From Dendrocalamus latiflorus (taxonomy: Eukaryota; Streptophyta; Magnoliopsida; Poales; Poaceae): a stretch of 64,000 bases of DNA. How positions within the stretch are numbered: the first letter of the stretch is position 1; each line of letters starts with the position of its first letter. The stretch spans positions 17,204,031 to 17,268,030 of the forward strand of contig CM029632.1 in assembly GCA_017311315.1 (NCBI GenBank), written 5' to 3'. The translations under genes and the position numbers were made by a program. Shown here one piece after another: positions 1 through 9,575 of the stretch. Below the pieces are notes generated by a model. The model had not been told where the DNA came from and searched no databases. It worked only from the letters and a program-made list of their open reading frames with translations.

Positions 1-308
1 CGGCTTCTCCAACTCTTCTCCCGCTGCGCTGCGCGTCTAGTGGTAATGATCCATGATCCCTCCTTAAGCATGATGTCCTTGTGTGCGCGGTAGAAAAGTT
101 TTATTTTCTGCTTTCGTAGCCTACGCGCATTCCTTTAGCAGCATTGTGCTGGTGACTACAAGTCAGCTCATGAAGATTAGAGGAAATTTGCATAGTGAAA
201 GCAAACCAATCTAGAATACAAAGTTGTACGGAATAAAGCAATCTAGAAATCGGTTCGGTTTACGAGTGTCGTGCTTCGACGATTACCTTTCAATCCATCA
301 GAGCAATT

Positions 309-645
309 TGTGCTGATAACGTGTTGAGGAATCGTCGCTAGCGAGTCTAGCCTGATTGGTTACCCCGTAGATGGAAGAAGAATCACACACGAAGAAGTAC
401 AGAAGCAATAAAATTAACACCAATATGGGGGAACTCTTTCTTTATTACTTTCTTCTCTCAAAAGGTCATCATACAATCATTGGGACTCGCTATATATAGA
501 CTAAAAGGTGGAGTGCCCCCATGGGCCAAGGCCTGCCGGTCCAGACCCAGGTTTCCCAACTCTAAGGACTGGAGTTGGGGCAACGGGGCCTGACTGAGTC
601 TAAGGATATTTTCTATTGGGCATTGGCTATTTCCTATTGGGCTTA
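309..645 (-). mobile_element. Copia-type LTR relic with primer-binding-site motif
   Basis: Read on the minus strand, an LTR-like sequence ends in CTCAACA at about 322. It is followed by CGTTATCAGCAC, a motif commonly found just inside Copia LTRs. A TATA-like TATATATAG lies near 490. No gag or pol and no second LTR are visible, and the outer LTR end is not clear, so the left coordinate of the LTR body and its right end are approximate. The first 308 bases show no gene and may be leader sequence of the same element. Confidence 0.4.
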
Positions 646-830
646 GGGTTTACGGGCTTTGTTCCAGATAGTTACCAGATATTTTTTCGGAAACTATCCG
701 GCTAATTTTTTCGGACAGCTTTAAATCCGACGGATACCTCCTTCCAAATATGTTTCTGTATCTGGCAAAAAAATATCCATATCTGAATCTGTTATCCGAC
801 AAAAACCCCGGATATCTGGTTTTACACTCT
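646..830. repeat. Degenerate AT-rich transposon remnant (hAT-like)
   Basis: The stretch is rich in GGAT/ATCC words and resembles the better-defined hAT-like element at 24368-25139. Its ends (TAGGGTTTAC on the left, GTTTTACACTCTG on the right) are only loosely inverted, and no target duplication is visible. Confidence 0.2.
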
Positions 831-877
831 GAATAAGTTCTGAATTTATTCAAACGGTCGAGAATTATCCACTCCGT

Positions 878-1270
878 TTGCACCCTATCCACGACCCCAC
901 CATCCCCACCACGCTAAGGCCGCGCCGCCGTCGCCCAAATCAGAAGCTATGGCTGCACAGGTTTGGATGTGGCCGTGCCTTTGTTTTGATTTGTGTTCAT
1001 ACTTGTTGGATTTCATTTCTTGTTGGATGCTTTTGTTTGATTTGTGTTTATGCTTGTTGGATTTCATTTCTTGTTGGATTTGTGTTCATGCTTCATGTGT
1101 TGATTGGTAGACAGATGGAGTCTGAGGACAATCCTAGCTTGGATTTGGCTTTGCAAAGCCGTGATGATGCCCAAAAACTGGCAGAAATCAATTCTGCTGC
1201 AAACATGGATAGCTTCAGTATATCCCAAAAAAGATGGAGCAGGGAGAACTCCACTGGAGATGGCCACTGA
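878..1270 (+). other. Unassigned stretch with short ORF and 51-bp tandem repeat
   Basis: An open frame of about 130 codons runs from 878. Its middle consists of a short tandem repeat (units starting at 988 and 1039, with a partial third at 1077) encoding repeated hydrophobic residues. The part after the methionine near 1115 is hydrophilic and of normal complexity. I recognise no family and there is no clear promoter. From 1271 to 1833 I see nothing I can name. It may be a decayed gene fragment. Confidence 0.15.
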
Positions 1271-1833
1271 ATGGAGTAGTTTCTTAGTGTGCTAGAAACC
1301 ACGTTCATGCATTTCAATGCTTGTTTAAACTCGTTTCTTGAACCTGACATGTGCCAATTGTTCAACTGTGTGCTGCACATAATTGTGCTCAACGAAAATT
1401 TGTGGTTTTGTATCTTGCAATGTGCTGCACCAAGTTTGATCAATAAATTTCCTGAATGTTCATGCTTCTGAGCTCTCTAGTTACGACAGTTACAGATTTT
1501 TCAATTTTGTAATATAGGATTGTGTGAGTTGTATTGAAGCACCAGCAGCAGGTAGTTAATTTCTGTCGTTGCAAACCAATCTGATTTGTACTCAGTTCCA
1601 TGAGTCGAATCGTGGCGGCTTTATCTGCATGCTTAAGGCTACAAAGGTTCGGTGGTTTGGTCCAGATTGGTGCTTTCCAGGGCATAACGGCTTCCTTTTA
1701 TCTTGCTACACAGAGCCATACAGAACATGTTCTCTGTTTCTTGGCTTGAGGCCTTGAGCACAAATATTTTAGCCCCATGAGAATTTTTTTCAAGCTAGAA
1801 TTTGCGCATGGAAGAATTCTCAAGTGTACATTC

Positions 1834-2215
1834 TGTTGGATATTTGATCTCAGGCCAAACGGCAGAGACAAGGGAGACGTGGGGAAACCCACGTCCCTGT
1901 TTTTTGGGCGCCCTGATCGGGGGTCCCTAACCAACTCATGGTTACGGTCCCCCGTTGCAACAGCGTATAAAGATGGATGGGTACCGGCCTCTCCCTGTCG
2001 ACGTTCGTTCGCGTGAGAGTCACAAACCCCAAACAAAACCCTAAGGATCCGATCTCCTACACGCTGCTAGCAACGGGAAGGCCGTCGCCGCCGCCTCTGC
2101 AGGACCTCGCCGGCGACTACCCGGACTCCGACGCCTCCCGATCTGCACCGACTCGTCCCCACGCCTGCATCACGCAGGCACGAGGTCTTCGCTCTAATGG
2201 CGTTCATCGGCGACC
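1834..2215 (+). promoter_or_regulatory. Orphan promoter and leader exon, possibly LTR-derived
   Basis: The block begins with TGTTGG, a common LTR start. It has a TATA box (GTATAAAG at 1965-1972), a GC-rich leader, an ATG at 2197, and a strong 5' splice-site match (C|GTAAGT) about 18 bases into the frame. This is the organisation of a first exon. No matching downstream exon or second LTR is visible, so it is either a solo LTR/leader remnant or a captured first exon. Confidence 0.3.
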
Positions 2216-2317
2216 GTAAGTCTCCCGATCTAATGAACTCTAGGTGTTCTAGATGACAGGCTAGTGGATAATGTGATGTGCATGATGATTAAGGAGCCTA
2301 TCACATTCCAACTACTA

Positions 2318-2405
2318 CTACCTCTGTTTCAAAATATAAGGAATATAGTTTTTTTTTCAATTTTGTTTCAAACGTTCGTCCATAAATTTTTAAAGTAAAA
2401 AGGAT
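2318..2405. mobile_element. Stowaway-like MITE fragment
   Basis: The sequence resembles the conserved end of grass Stowaway MITEs (CTCTGTTTCAAAATATAAGG), followed by AT-rich sequence. Only one end is recognisable. The stretch 2406-3093 holds no gene I can support. Confidence 0.4.
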
Positions 2406-3093
2406 TTACTTCGCCCGGCTAAACTTCTTTCCTGGTAGTTCTATTTTCCTGAACTTTCCACCGGTGCTGACCTTGACCTTTCTTGCTGTGCAGAATTGCA
2501 GACTTCAGAGGCCAAGCTTCCCCCATTGGATTTCTCTCTCTGGGACATAAACATCCCCCGGCGAGCGCGTGGATGGGAGGAAGCAAGGAAATCAATTAGC
2601 CCACTTAGTAGTAGTTAACAAAATGACATAAGAATAGACAGAAGCCACCATGCGCATCCTCTTCAAATCCTATCTCATTTTTTCATGGCTTGCACAGTAG
2701 AACTAACGTAGTGATCATGTTCTAGTTAGTACGTATACTATCTTGTAAAAATAAATGAATGAATACTTGCATCACAAACTAGGCATAAATTTTGAATAAT
2801 CTTTGCCATTAAAACCAGGACATCCTTACAAGACTAGGCGTTACTGCGGTATATCACTTTTGGAACAGCACTATTTGAGCCAAAAGCTAAAAGTCAAAAA
2901 CCATAATATTTTGAAACATGACCTAAGCGTACTGCGTCATATCATTCGTGGAAAATAAACACCACAAAACTTGTTCAATTTATCTTGTTCATACACACAG
3001 GCATGGGCGCACAGCTCCAATTCCCACCTCTCACATGTCACCCTCTTCCTCCGCACTGCCCAATTCATTCACATGCCTCGTCGCCCAAACTTA

Positions 3094-3285
3094 GGTCAAG
3101 TTCTTTTCAGCTTATGACTTATGATTTATGATTTTTCTCAAACAAACAAATGGAATGACTTTTTGCCGCTGTTTCGAAGCAACTTATCAAGACAGCCTTT
3201 CCAAAGCGGTTTATCAGCTTACTGGTATTCAGTTCGTTCATATAAGTGTTTGCGCTAAGGCTAAAAACCATAAGCCAACCTACCC
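3094..3285. mobile_element. Tourist/PIF-Harbinger-like MITE, TTA target duplication
   Basis: A 192-bp element starts GGTCAAGTTCTTTTCAGC and ends ...GCCAACCTACCC. It is flanked by TTA on both sides (3091-3093 and 3286-3288). It has no coding capacity. Similar elements recur at 38430-38603 and 40616-40856, with weaker relatives near 6130 and 23574. Confidence 0.6.
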
Positions 3286-3299
3286 TTAATCAAATCGAT

Positions 3300-4450
3300 C
3301 AATTCGTTCGGGCCGGCCATTCCCAGAAATTCCACAGCCGGAGCTTCCACGAAACTTCGCCTGTGGAACTTCCGTTCAGATTTTCTGACGATCCTCCGCC
3401 GCTGGCATCTGCGAGGTAAATAAATTAGGCGTTCAAATATTCGATGGCCCCACGAAATCTTCCCGGAAATTTCCGGCGTTGAATCTTAAGCGCTAAGTAA
3501 GAAACTTCCCGGAGCCTTCAAACTTCTCCCCTCCTGCTTGTTTTCTCTCCGATGATATCGACATTCGCATTCGGCGAGCTTCCCATGTCCCTTTCATAAC
3601 CTCTCAGTTCACACTTCGGACGCGCACAATATATAGTACGCATGCATGCTTGCTGCCTGGTGCCTTGGCAAACATCAGAGTTCATATGAGAGAGCTTCCA
3701 TGCTTGCAGACAAGCCGAGTCACAGCCTTACAGGTGCACGAGACAGCCTGCCGGAAACTCAGGTGCAAATGGGAGCTAGGTGGCTGGCTGATCGGCTGCT
3801 GTTCATGGATTGGTGATCACCGGGGTTTCAGTGGGAACAAGGGCAGCTTGGTATCTGCAGGGCTAGTTACAGTCGAGTAGCTTACAGATGGAAGGAGCCA
3901 CGGAGCGAGGCTCAACGGAACAGCAATGACCGGGATTGGCACCGGAGATTCTGGATGGAAGAATAAGCGCACCAATTATGCGTGGAAAGGAATTTTGTGG
4001 TCGTGCATGCAGGAAGGATCACGGGATGAGCATACACGGCTGTGGGCGCCGGTCGCGAGACATACAGGACAGGAAAGGACGGTGCGACATATCCAGTGAC
4101 GGGAAAGGTGTGTAAGCTCTGATCCAGTCCGGGCCGAGTCGATGGGGGAAAAAACGGCGCCAAGTTTCCCAGGAAGCTTTTCAAATAGTATCTCAGGTAC
4201 ACAAGGGGAATCATACTTTGATCACCAACTAAAAAGCTTTTCAAATAGTCTCTCTCACTCTCTCTCCGCACTTGATTTTTTTTGTCTTGTCGGTTGCTCT
4301 AGATCTTTTTTAGATGCTAGGTACAGTTAGGTAGTGCAATTTTCTTAATGTTTACAACTCATAGGTCACGGATACCAATACAAAAATCCACATAAATAGC
4401 CACCCAACATGTGGCTGTTAAAATCAAGCTATGGTCATCAACCAAAGTGA
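3300..4450. other. Intergenic stretch, no supported gene
   Basis: Unique-looking sequence with several short frames on both strands (for example 3650-3880 plus and 3912-4271 minus). None has a recognisable domain, splice pattern or convincing codon use. A TATA-like ATATATAG lies near 3630. Confidence 0.3.
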
Positions 4451-5505
4451 CACTATTATAAAACAAGCTATACTGGACGTCTTATCACAGACGGTTCATA
4501 TGGAGCCGTCTGTGCTTTGATTATCACAGACGGTTCATGACTAAAACCATCTCTGAAACTATCACAGACAGTTAGGTTTAAAAACTGTTTGTGATATACG
4601 AATTATTACAGACAGTTTTTAACTAGAATCGACTATGAAACTATCACAGACGGATAGGTTTAAAAGCCGTCTGTGATATATCAATTATCACAGACGGTTT
4701 TTAACTAGAACCGTCTATGAAACTATCACATATGGTTTTTATTTACAACCGTCTGTGTTTTGTCGTTTGTCATATAAACTACAGAAGCTACTGATACGAG
4801 AGACAAATTTAGGACAAATTTATTACAAAAGTCCCAAAAAAAGATATTCCTATATCTTAGTCTTCTGGGTTTCATATGCTTCTTCTTCGATTTTGGGGTT
4901 GAAGGATCAGCCGCTGAGTTCTCGAATGCCGTGAAGTTTGCTCTTGCCTTGTGCACTTCCTCCTCTAGCTTGGGCAAATCATTAGCATGGTCCATAATCT
5001 CATAGAGGATGCCATAATAAGCTTCCTCAGAATCGACCGCTTCTGCTTGATCATCAATATTATCCATGTGTCTCTCCACTGCCGCAAGAGTTTCTTCATC
5101 TTTGTGCACATTGCAGAGAAGAACGAGGCTAAGGACGGTTTCTCTTTGCTGAGCGGCAACGAGACACCTCCGTCGACGGCGGATGATGAGGTCCAGCTGA
5201 CAGATGGAGGCGGGTCGAGGAAGGAGAGCATGGTGAGAGCGGAGGAGCTGTTCCAGACGTAAATTGTTGGTCGCCTGTGTAAGGTTGCAGGCGAACAACT
5301 CATAATGGATAGATGAGAGAAAGGAGATCAAAAGAATATTAAATGCCATTATTGAGAAATCTGGTGAAGAAAATGAGATGACAGTTTAGAAGAGCTGGAT
5401 TAGGGCACGCATATTTAAGCGTTATCACAGGCGGTTTGTATACCAAACTATCTTTGATATTAATATCATGGACGGTATACCTTATCACAACAGTCAATAT
5501 CAAGC
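4451..5505. mobile_element. Truncated CACTA transposon end
   Basis: The left end reads CACTATTATAAAACAAGC, a CACTA-superfamily terminus. It is followed by many subterminal repeats in both orientations built on ATCACAGACGGTT and AACCGTCTGTGATA between 4486 and about 4760. Degenerate versions of the same motif reappear at 5415-5490. No matching right terminus ending in TAGTG is present, so the element is truncated or internally deleted. It has no transposase. Confidence 0.75.
4726..5349 (-). CDS. Small hypothetical ORF inside the CACTA element
   Basis: A 207-codon minus-strand frame lies inside the CACTA remnant. The start is a true ATG at 5349. Its central part (residues about 90-170) is acidic and helical in character, with a lysine-rich stretch after it. 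The last residues are encoded by the subterminal repeats. I recognise no domain. It could be a captured host fragment or a CACTA accessory ORF, and there is no sign that it is a functional gene. Confidence 0.3.
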   Translation of the reverse strand: MAFNILLISFLSSIHYELFACNLTQATNNLRLEQLLRSHHALLPRPASICQLDLIIRRRRRCLVAAQQRETVLSLVLLCNVHKDEETLAAVERHMDNIDDQAEAVDSEEAYYGILYEIMDHANDLPKLEEEVHKARANFTAFENSAADPSTPKSKKKHMKPRRLRYRNIFFWDFCNKFVLNLSLVSVASVVYMTNDKTQTVVNKNHM

Positions 5506-5622
5506 ATCAGACATACCCTAACTCCTCACGCATAACGTCGAACACCTCAAGTGCAACCCAGACGAGGGCAAAAAAAGTGCTAAATTGATATCCTTAAGGA
5601 TGAATGGGACCGTTCTACCAAG

Positions 5623-5868
5623 GTAGCCACTATATGGAAACTCGTAGAGGGATGGGGGAGGCATCCTCATCGAGGTGGCACCATAGCTCCTCCCTCCTTC
5701 CGCTTGCACCAGCAGCCCCTGCCAGTGAGTATGTTCTTGTAGCCACTAGTGGAAACTCGTAGAGGGATCGGGGGAGGCATCCTGGTCGAGGTTGCGCTGT
5801 AGCTCCTCCCTCCTTCCGCTTGTCACCAGCAGCCCCCGCCAGTGAGTATGTTCCTGTAGCCACGGTCG
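5623..5868. repeat. Tandem repeat, 116-117 bp, two copies plus start of a third
   Basis: The unit beginning GTAGCCACTA starts at 5623 and 5739, and again at 5856 before diverging. The copies are closely similar. Sequence on either side (5506-5622 and 5869-6129) holds no gene I can identify. Confidence 0.75.
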
Positions 5869-6129
5869 GCGTGACAAACGCTGATGAGGTTAGATCTAGC
5901 CCGGCGCCTCCCTATCCCCGCTGGCCGTCGCCTTGGCCTCCAGCCTCGAGGTCTACGGAGAATGCATAGGTTAAAACCTGATAAAGCCCCCGTTGCTCCG
6001 ACCTTAGTGTCCAGCAAGCGTGTCATAATGCCATTGGTGCCGGATTGAGCAGGAGTAGCTAGGAGGTGGCTGCCTACCTAGGCCATGGACCTGGAGTACA
6101 ATGTCGTATGTGCCATATCTACAGGTGGA

Positions 6130-6362
6130 TTTTTTGGGCTGATACCTTATGATTTATGGTATAAATATTTGAATTCTGACTGTTCATGAGAGACAGTACG
6201 CAAAGAGAAATAGTTGCATGTGATTTTGGCCGATACAATTGAACTCAGTACACTTTTTATTAAAATTTTTCTATTAACCTGTTTTGAAAAAACATATCGT
6301 TTAAAAGCTAATTATTGTAGACAGTATAAATATAAACTAACTTTAAATCTAAAACAACCCGG
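6130..6362. mobile_element. Diverged MITE of the GTTCTTT/CTTATGACTT family
   Basis: The interior shares the diagnostic word order of the MITEs at 23574, 38430 and 40616: a CTTATGATTTATGG-type end, a TTTTGGCCGATAC block, and an AACTTT block at the far end. The termini are GGGCTG and CAACCC. No clear 3-bp duplication was found. The stretch 6363-6957 has a poly-G run near 6642 but no gene. Confidence 0.4.
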
Positions 6363-6957
6363 CCTATATTTGGGCACCGTTGGTCCGTGCAGTTGGGGCG
6401 GTAGCGTGACTGCGTGATGTTAGCGCTGGGTCACTGTAGCTTTGCAAAGACGAGGGAGATTTTTTCTTGGGGAAGAGGAGGAAGACTTGGACTCGGAGAA
6501 ATTGTTTGTGCCACTGGTTTATGGTTGAGGCACTTCCGAAAGTATAATTGACCGTCCAGTCAATGCAGTCAAGTACTCAAGTGGCGTGGTTGGACTGAGA
6601 ACTTCGACGTGCTGGTTGAAGTGTCATTGCACTGTGTGTGAAAGGGGGGGGGGGGGGCACATTTTTCTTCGTTGTGTGAATGGGGGTGGGGGCCATTGTC
6701 TCCATGCAGAGAAGAAAGTAGCACGAAGTAATCTGGTATTGCCAAGATTCTGATGGTGAGTAAACATGGGATGGACCTAATATTTCACATGTCAATCCTA
6801 GTGACTATGTAAGATTTGGATGCTAGAACACCACTCGACGTAAAGATTTAAGTTCTGATGGCATCATAAGGTCTATATATACGAAATGATACCGTCAAAA
6901 TCTATCACAGAGAAAAGTGTCTATGCATATGATGCCATCAAAATCCTTCATGAAAGA

Positions 6958-7262
6958 AAGTTTTATATCAACTCAGACGAATTTGAAATACATGTTAAAA
7001 TAAGTTAGACATAATATGAAGTCTATTCAGAGTGTTTGTCACTCAATTTTATTCCGTGCCTCGATTTCGTATTTATAGTGTATAGTATCTGTTAGAACTA
7101 GCTGTGTAGGAAAGTTTTACACCAATTCAGACGAATTCAAAATGTATCGAAATGAATTAGAACACATATAAAATCTATTCGAATTATTAGACACTTAATT
7201 TTACTTCATACCTCAATTTCATAGGCATGGAACATTCAGTGCTGTCGGAACCCAAATCTTAC
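6958..7262. repeat. Diverged tandem duplication of about 155 bp
   Basis: Two adjacent blocks (about 6958-7100 and 7112-7262) share AAAGTTTTA, CAGACGAATT, AATGAATTAGA and the CTCAATTT...TACCTCAATTTC pattern. They look like an old tandem duplication of non-coding sequence. Confidence 0.5.
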
Positions 7263-7482
7263 GTAAGTACGAAGTCTTATATTTCACATGCCATTGACTT
7301 TATGTCAAACGAAACGAAAAGAAACCTCGTGTCCTGAACCATTCGGTGCATTCCTTTTACTGGACCTCCGTACTGATTACCTGACTAATCCTCGTCGAAC
7401 AATGGATCGTATGTTAGACTTGACTTGCTTCCGACATTTGACTCTCTTTTTGGAGTGATTTTATCAAGTTTACTAGCCCATT

Positions 7483-7743
7483 TTACTGTTCACATTCCAC
7501 CTTATATCCCTCCCTCATCAACTTGTCAGATTTTCTAAATTGCTTTGGCTTGTGCCACAAGAAATGGCCTCTCTTGGCTACATCTTCAAGTTCTAGAACT
7601 CGAGAAAAATCAAACTCCAGGAGTGGAGCAAGTTGACTGATGACTGACATTCTCGTACGGTGTGGGCACAGGCCCTTGTGTCCTCTCCTTTTCCATTTCA
7701 GAATAAACGAAATCCTCAAGTATCCCCGGGCTTGGCGTGTCAA
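7483..7743 (-). pseudogene. Possible NB-LRR gene relic
   Basis: A minus-strand frame of about 86 codons contains a stretch resembling the start of the LRR region of grass NB-LRR proteins (a hydrophobic block followed by FSRVLELEDV). No NB-ARC motifs or further repeats are seen around it. If the reading is right it is a short decayed fragment, but the similarity is weak and it could be chance. The stretch 7744-8486 shows no gene. Confidence 0.22.
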
Positions 7744-8758
7744 ACTACGCTTCTGACCAATCGGTATTTTTTTTACATTTGCAGGGTGCCGTTCGGTTGG
7801 ACTGAAATAAGTTGGATTATAGCTAAAATTACACTGTAACTGATGATGATTTATTTGACGTAACTAAATGTAAAAAAATTAAAAATAGAAAAAACAAGTT
7901 AACCTATTATGGACAATGTAAACGAATACGAGAAAAAAAACCAGTAAAAAAACTCAAAAAAAAAGGCAAAAAGTCAAAAAAAAGAGACAATTTAGGAATA
8001 ATAAAAAATAAACCAGAAAACAGAAGTTCCTTTTGAGTACGTCGCGTATCCTGTGCGCAACTGGGAAATGGATAGGCTAGATTGACGAATGGTAATTTAG
8101 CAACAAATGGACACAGCTCATCTGAATTTATAGCCCTGATCGAATACGTTAGTCGCCCATGGATGGATGGTTTGCCCGTCTTTGGCCTTTTTGTATTTTC
8201 TTGTGGAGTTTCCCCTCCATATATGCTCTGATCTATAGGGTGCCATCGATGTGTTCGGCATATCATCGGTGATCTGTGGGTTGTGAGGTGACTACAGAGA
8301 TGGCGCGTCGGCGCGAGCCACCACATCAACGAGAACGAAAGCTCCCCAAAATCTATGTATTGGCCAATTACATGTGAGGATTTATCAACCTATTCACAAG
8401 AGCTCTGTCCCAGTCGATTCAGTCCATTCAAGATTCATCAGTAATGATCACAGATGATTACTTGTTCTCAAACCAACATCACATTAACTATTCGAAAAAC
8501 GGTACAAAAATACACACAAAGTGAAGGCTTATAGAGCTCCTTTCCTCTGCGTGAGCTGCGCACAAAAGAAAGGGCCCGGTAATTACAAGCACTGTATCAC
8601 ACCGATTCACCGAAACAGAACAACTGAAGTAAAGCACAACCGGAACCACCTGCGAAACATGGAGTACTACTACCGGCGGTAGGAGGGCGGCGCAACAGGT
8701 CGACGGCGCGGGCAATCTCGTTCGGACAGCCTCAGCAGCCGTGCCCGAGCGTGCCGCG

Positions 8759-9109
8759 TCAGGCAGAGCTGGCGTACCTCGCGACGTCGGACTCGCGCCC
8801 GGCGGTGATAGAGGGGAGAACGATGAGGCACGCGGTGACGAGCAAAACGACGGCGATAGCAACCGTCAGAGTCACCACGGCGAATCGCTTCGTGGCCGGC
8901 GCAGGGGGGTAGTCGCCGGCTGTATTGCTCGCCAGAAGCACGGTTCCGAGAACAGGGGCGGTCACGGCTAAGACAAGGAACACGCAGGCAGAGACGTCGG
9001 CAACGGGGCTGCGCCCCACGAGCGCGAGCAAGAGGCGTAGGGCCTCGGGGCCACCCACCGCCTCGCCGCCCAAGGCGAGAATAATGGCCATCCGGCGAAG
9101 CTCTCCCAT
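8759..9109 (-). CDS. Small two-helix membrane protein, start inside U2-like sequence
   Basis: A 116-codon open frame. The ATG at 9109-9107 lies in a near-ideal plant context (CACCATGG). The residues are strongly non-random: a hydrophobic helix around residues 40-62, a short polar proline-containing loop, a second hydrophobic helix around residues 72-95, and a short polar tail. Codon use is GC-rich at third positions, as in many grass genes. I do not recognise the family; it is probably an integral membrane protein of unknown role. The oddity is upstream. About 100 bases of leader, including the region around the start codon, resemble U2 snRNA, and the only visible promoter is an snRNA-type promoter at 9231-9283. 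The 3' flank to about 8490 is AT-rich and could be 3' UTR. Confidence 0.55.
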   Translation of the reverse strand: MGELRRMAIILALGGEAVGGPEALRLLLALVGRSPVADVSACVFLVLAVTAPVLGTVLLASNTAGDYPPAPATKRFAVVTLTVAIAVVLLVTACLIVLPSITAGRESDVARYASSA

Positions 9110-9206
9110 GGTGAGGAGCAAGACAGACAAGGAGGGGCAGCAGAAAATTTAATATCCACATGGGCGCACGGCCCAAGTACCTTCAGCCGAAAGGCCAAGG
9201 AGGTTT
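9070..9206 (-). ncRNA. U2 snRNA-derived sequence lacking the branch-point region
   Basis: Starting about 33 bases after the TATA box, the minus strand shows GGCCTTTCGGCTGAAG, like the 5' stem-loop of U2 (GGCCTTTTGGCTAAGA in plant U2). It then shows GGGCCGTGCGCCCA and GATATTAAATTTT, like U2 stem-loop IIb and the region leading to the Sm site. The stretch between, which in U2 carries the GUAGUA branch-point-pairing element and stem-loop IIa, is missing (roughly 35-40 nt, judged from memory of U2). Further weak similarity (CTTGCTCC..., CTTCGCC) continues into the ORF. It cannot act as a normal U2. It is a pseudogene or a repurposed leader. Confidence 0.65.
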
Positions 9207-9230
9207 TGCTTTGCCCCGGCCCCTGGGTCG

Positions 9231-9283
9231 TCTTATATAAAGAACCTCCGACTGCGGTTCGCTCTTGCTGCGCGATGTGGGAC
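9231..9283 (-). promoter_or_regulatory. Plant Pol II snRNA promoter (USE + TATA)
   Basis: The upstream sequence element GTCCCACATCG at 9283-9273 is an exact match to the plant snRNA consensus RTCCCACATCG. A TATA box (TTTATATAA) lies at 9241-9233. The gap of about 31-33 bases is the spacing typical of plant RNA polymerase II snRNA genes (U1, U2, U4, U5) rather than the shorter spacing of Pol III U6. It directs transcription leftward into the U2-like sequence and the membrane-protein ORF. Confidence 0.8.
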
Positions 9284-9575
9284 TAAATGAATGCACAGCA
9301 CGCGCTGCGCGGAAATAGGGCTCGAAGCTTAATAGACCAAGCCCAACATAGATGGGCTGATCCCGGCCCAAAGTGCAACAGAGCGTCCGAGCCTGACACA
9401 TCACGGATGCTGTTCTCTTCACCTTCCAAGTATTTTTTCCTCTACACCTCTAAAAAAAAGTACTTCATCTAGAATTCTAAAAAAATCATCTTTTCCTACA
9501 CGTAAAAAAGTATTCCCTCTAGACCTGCAGCATGAATGCTGTATTGACCGTCTTGACATAACAAGGGAGACGGAC

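Noticed and set aside
9183..9422. Short minus-strand frame upstream of the membrane-protein gene
   Set aside because: It runs straight through the USE and TATA elements and has no protein character.
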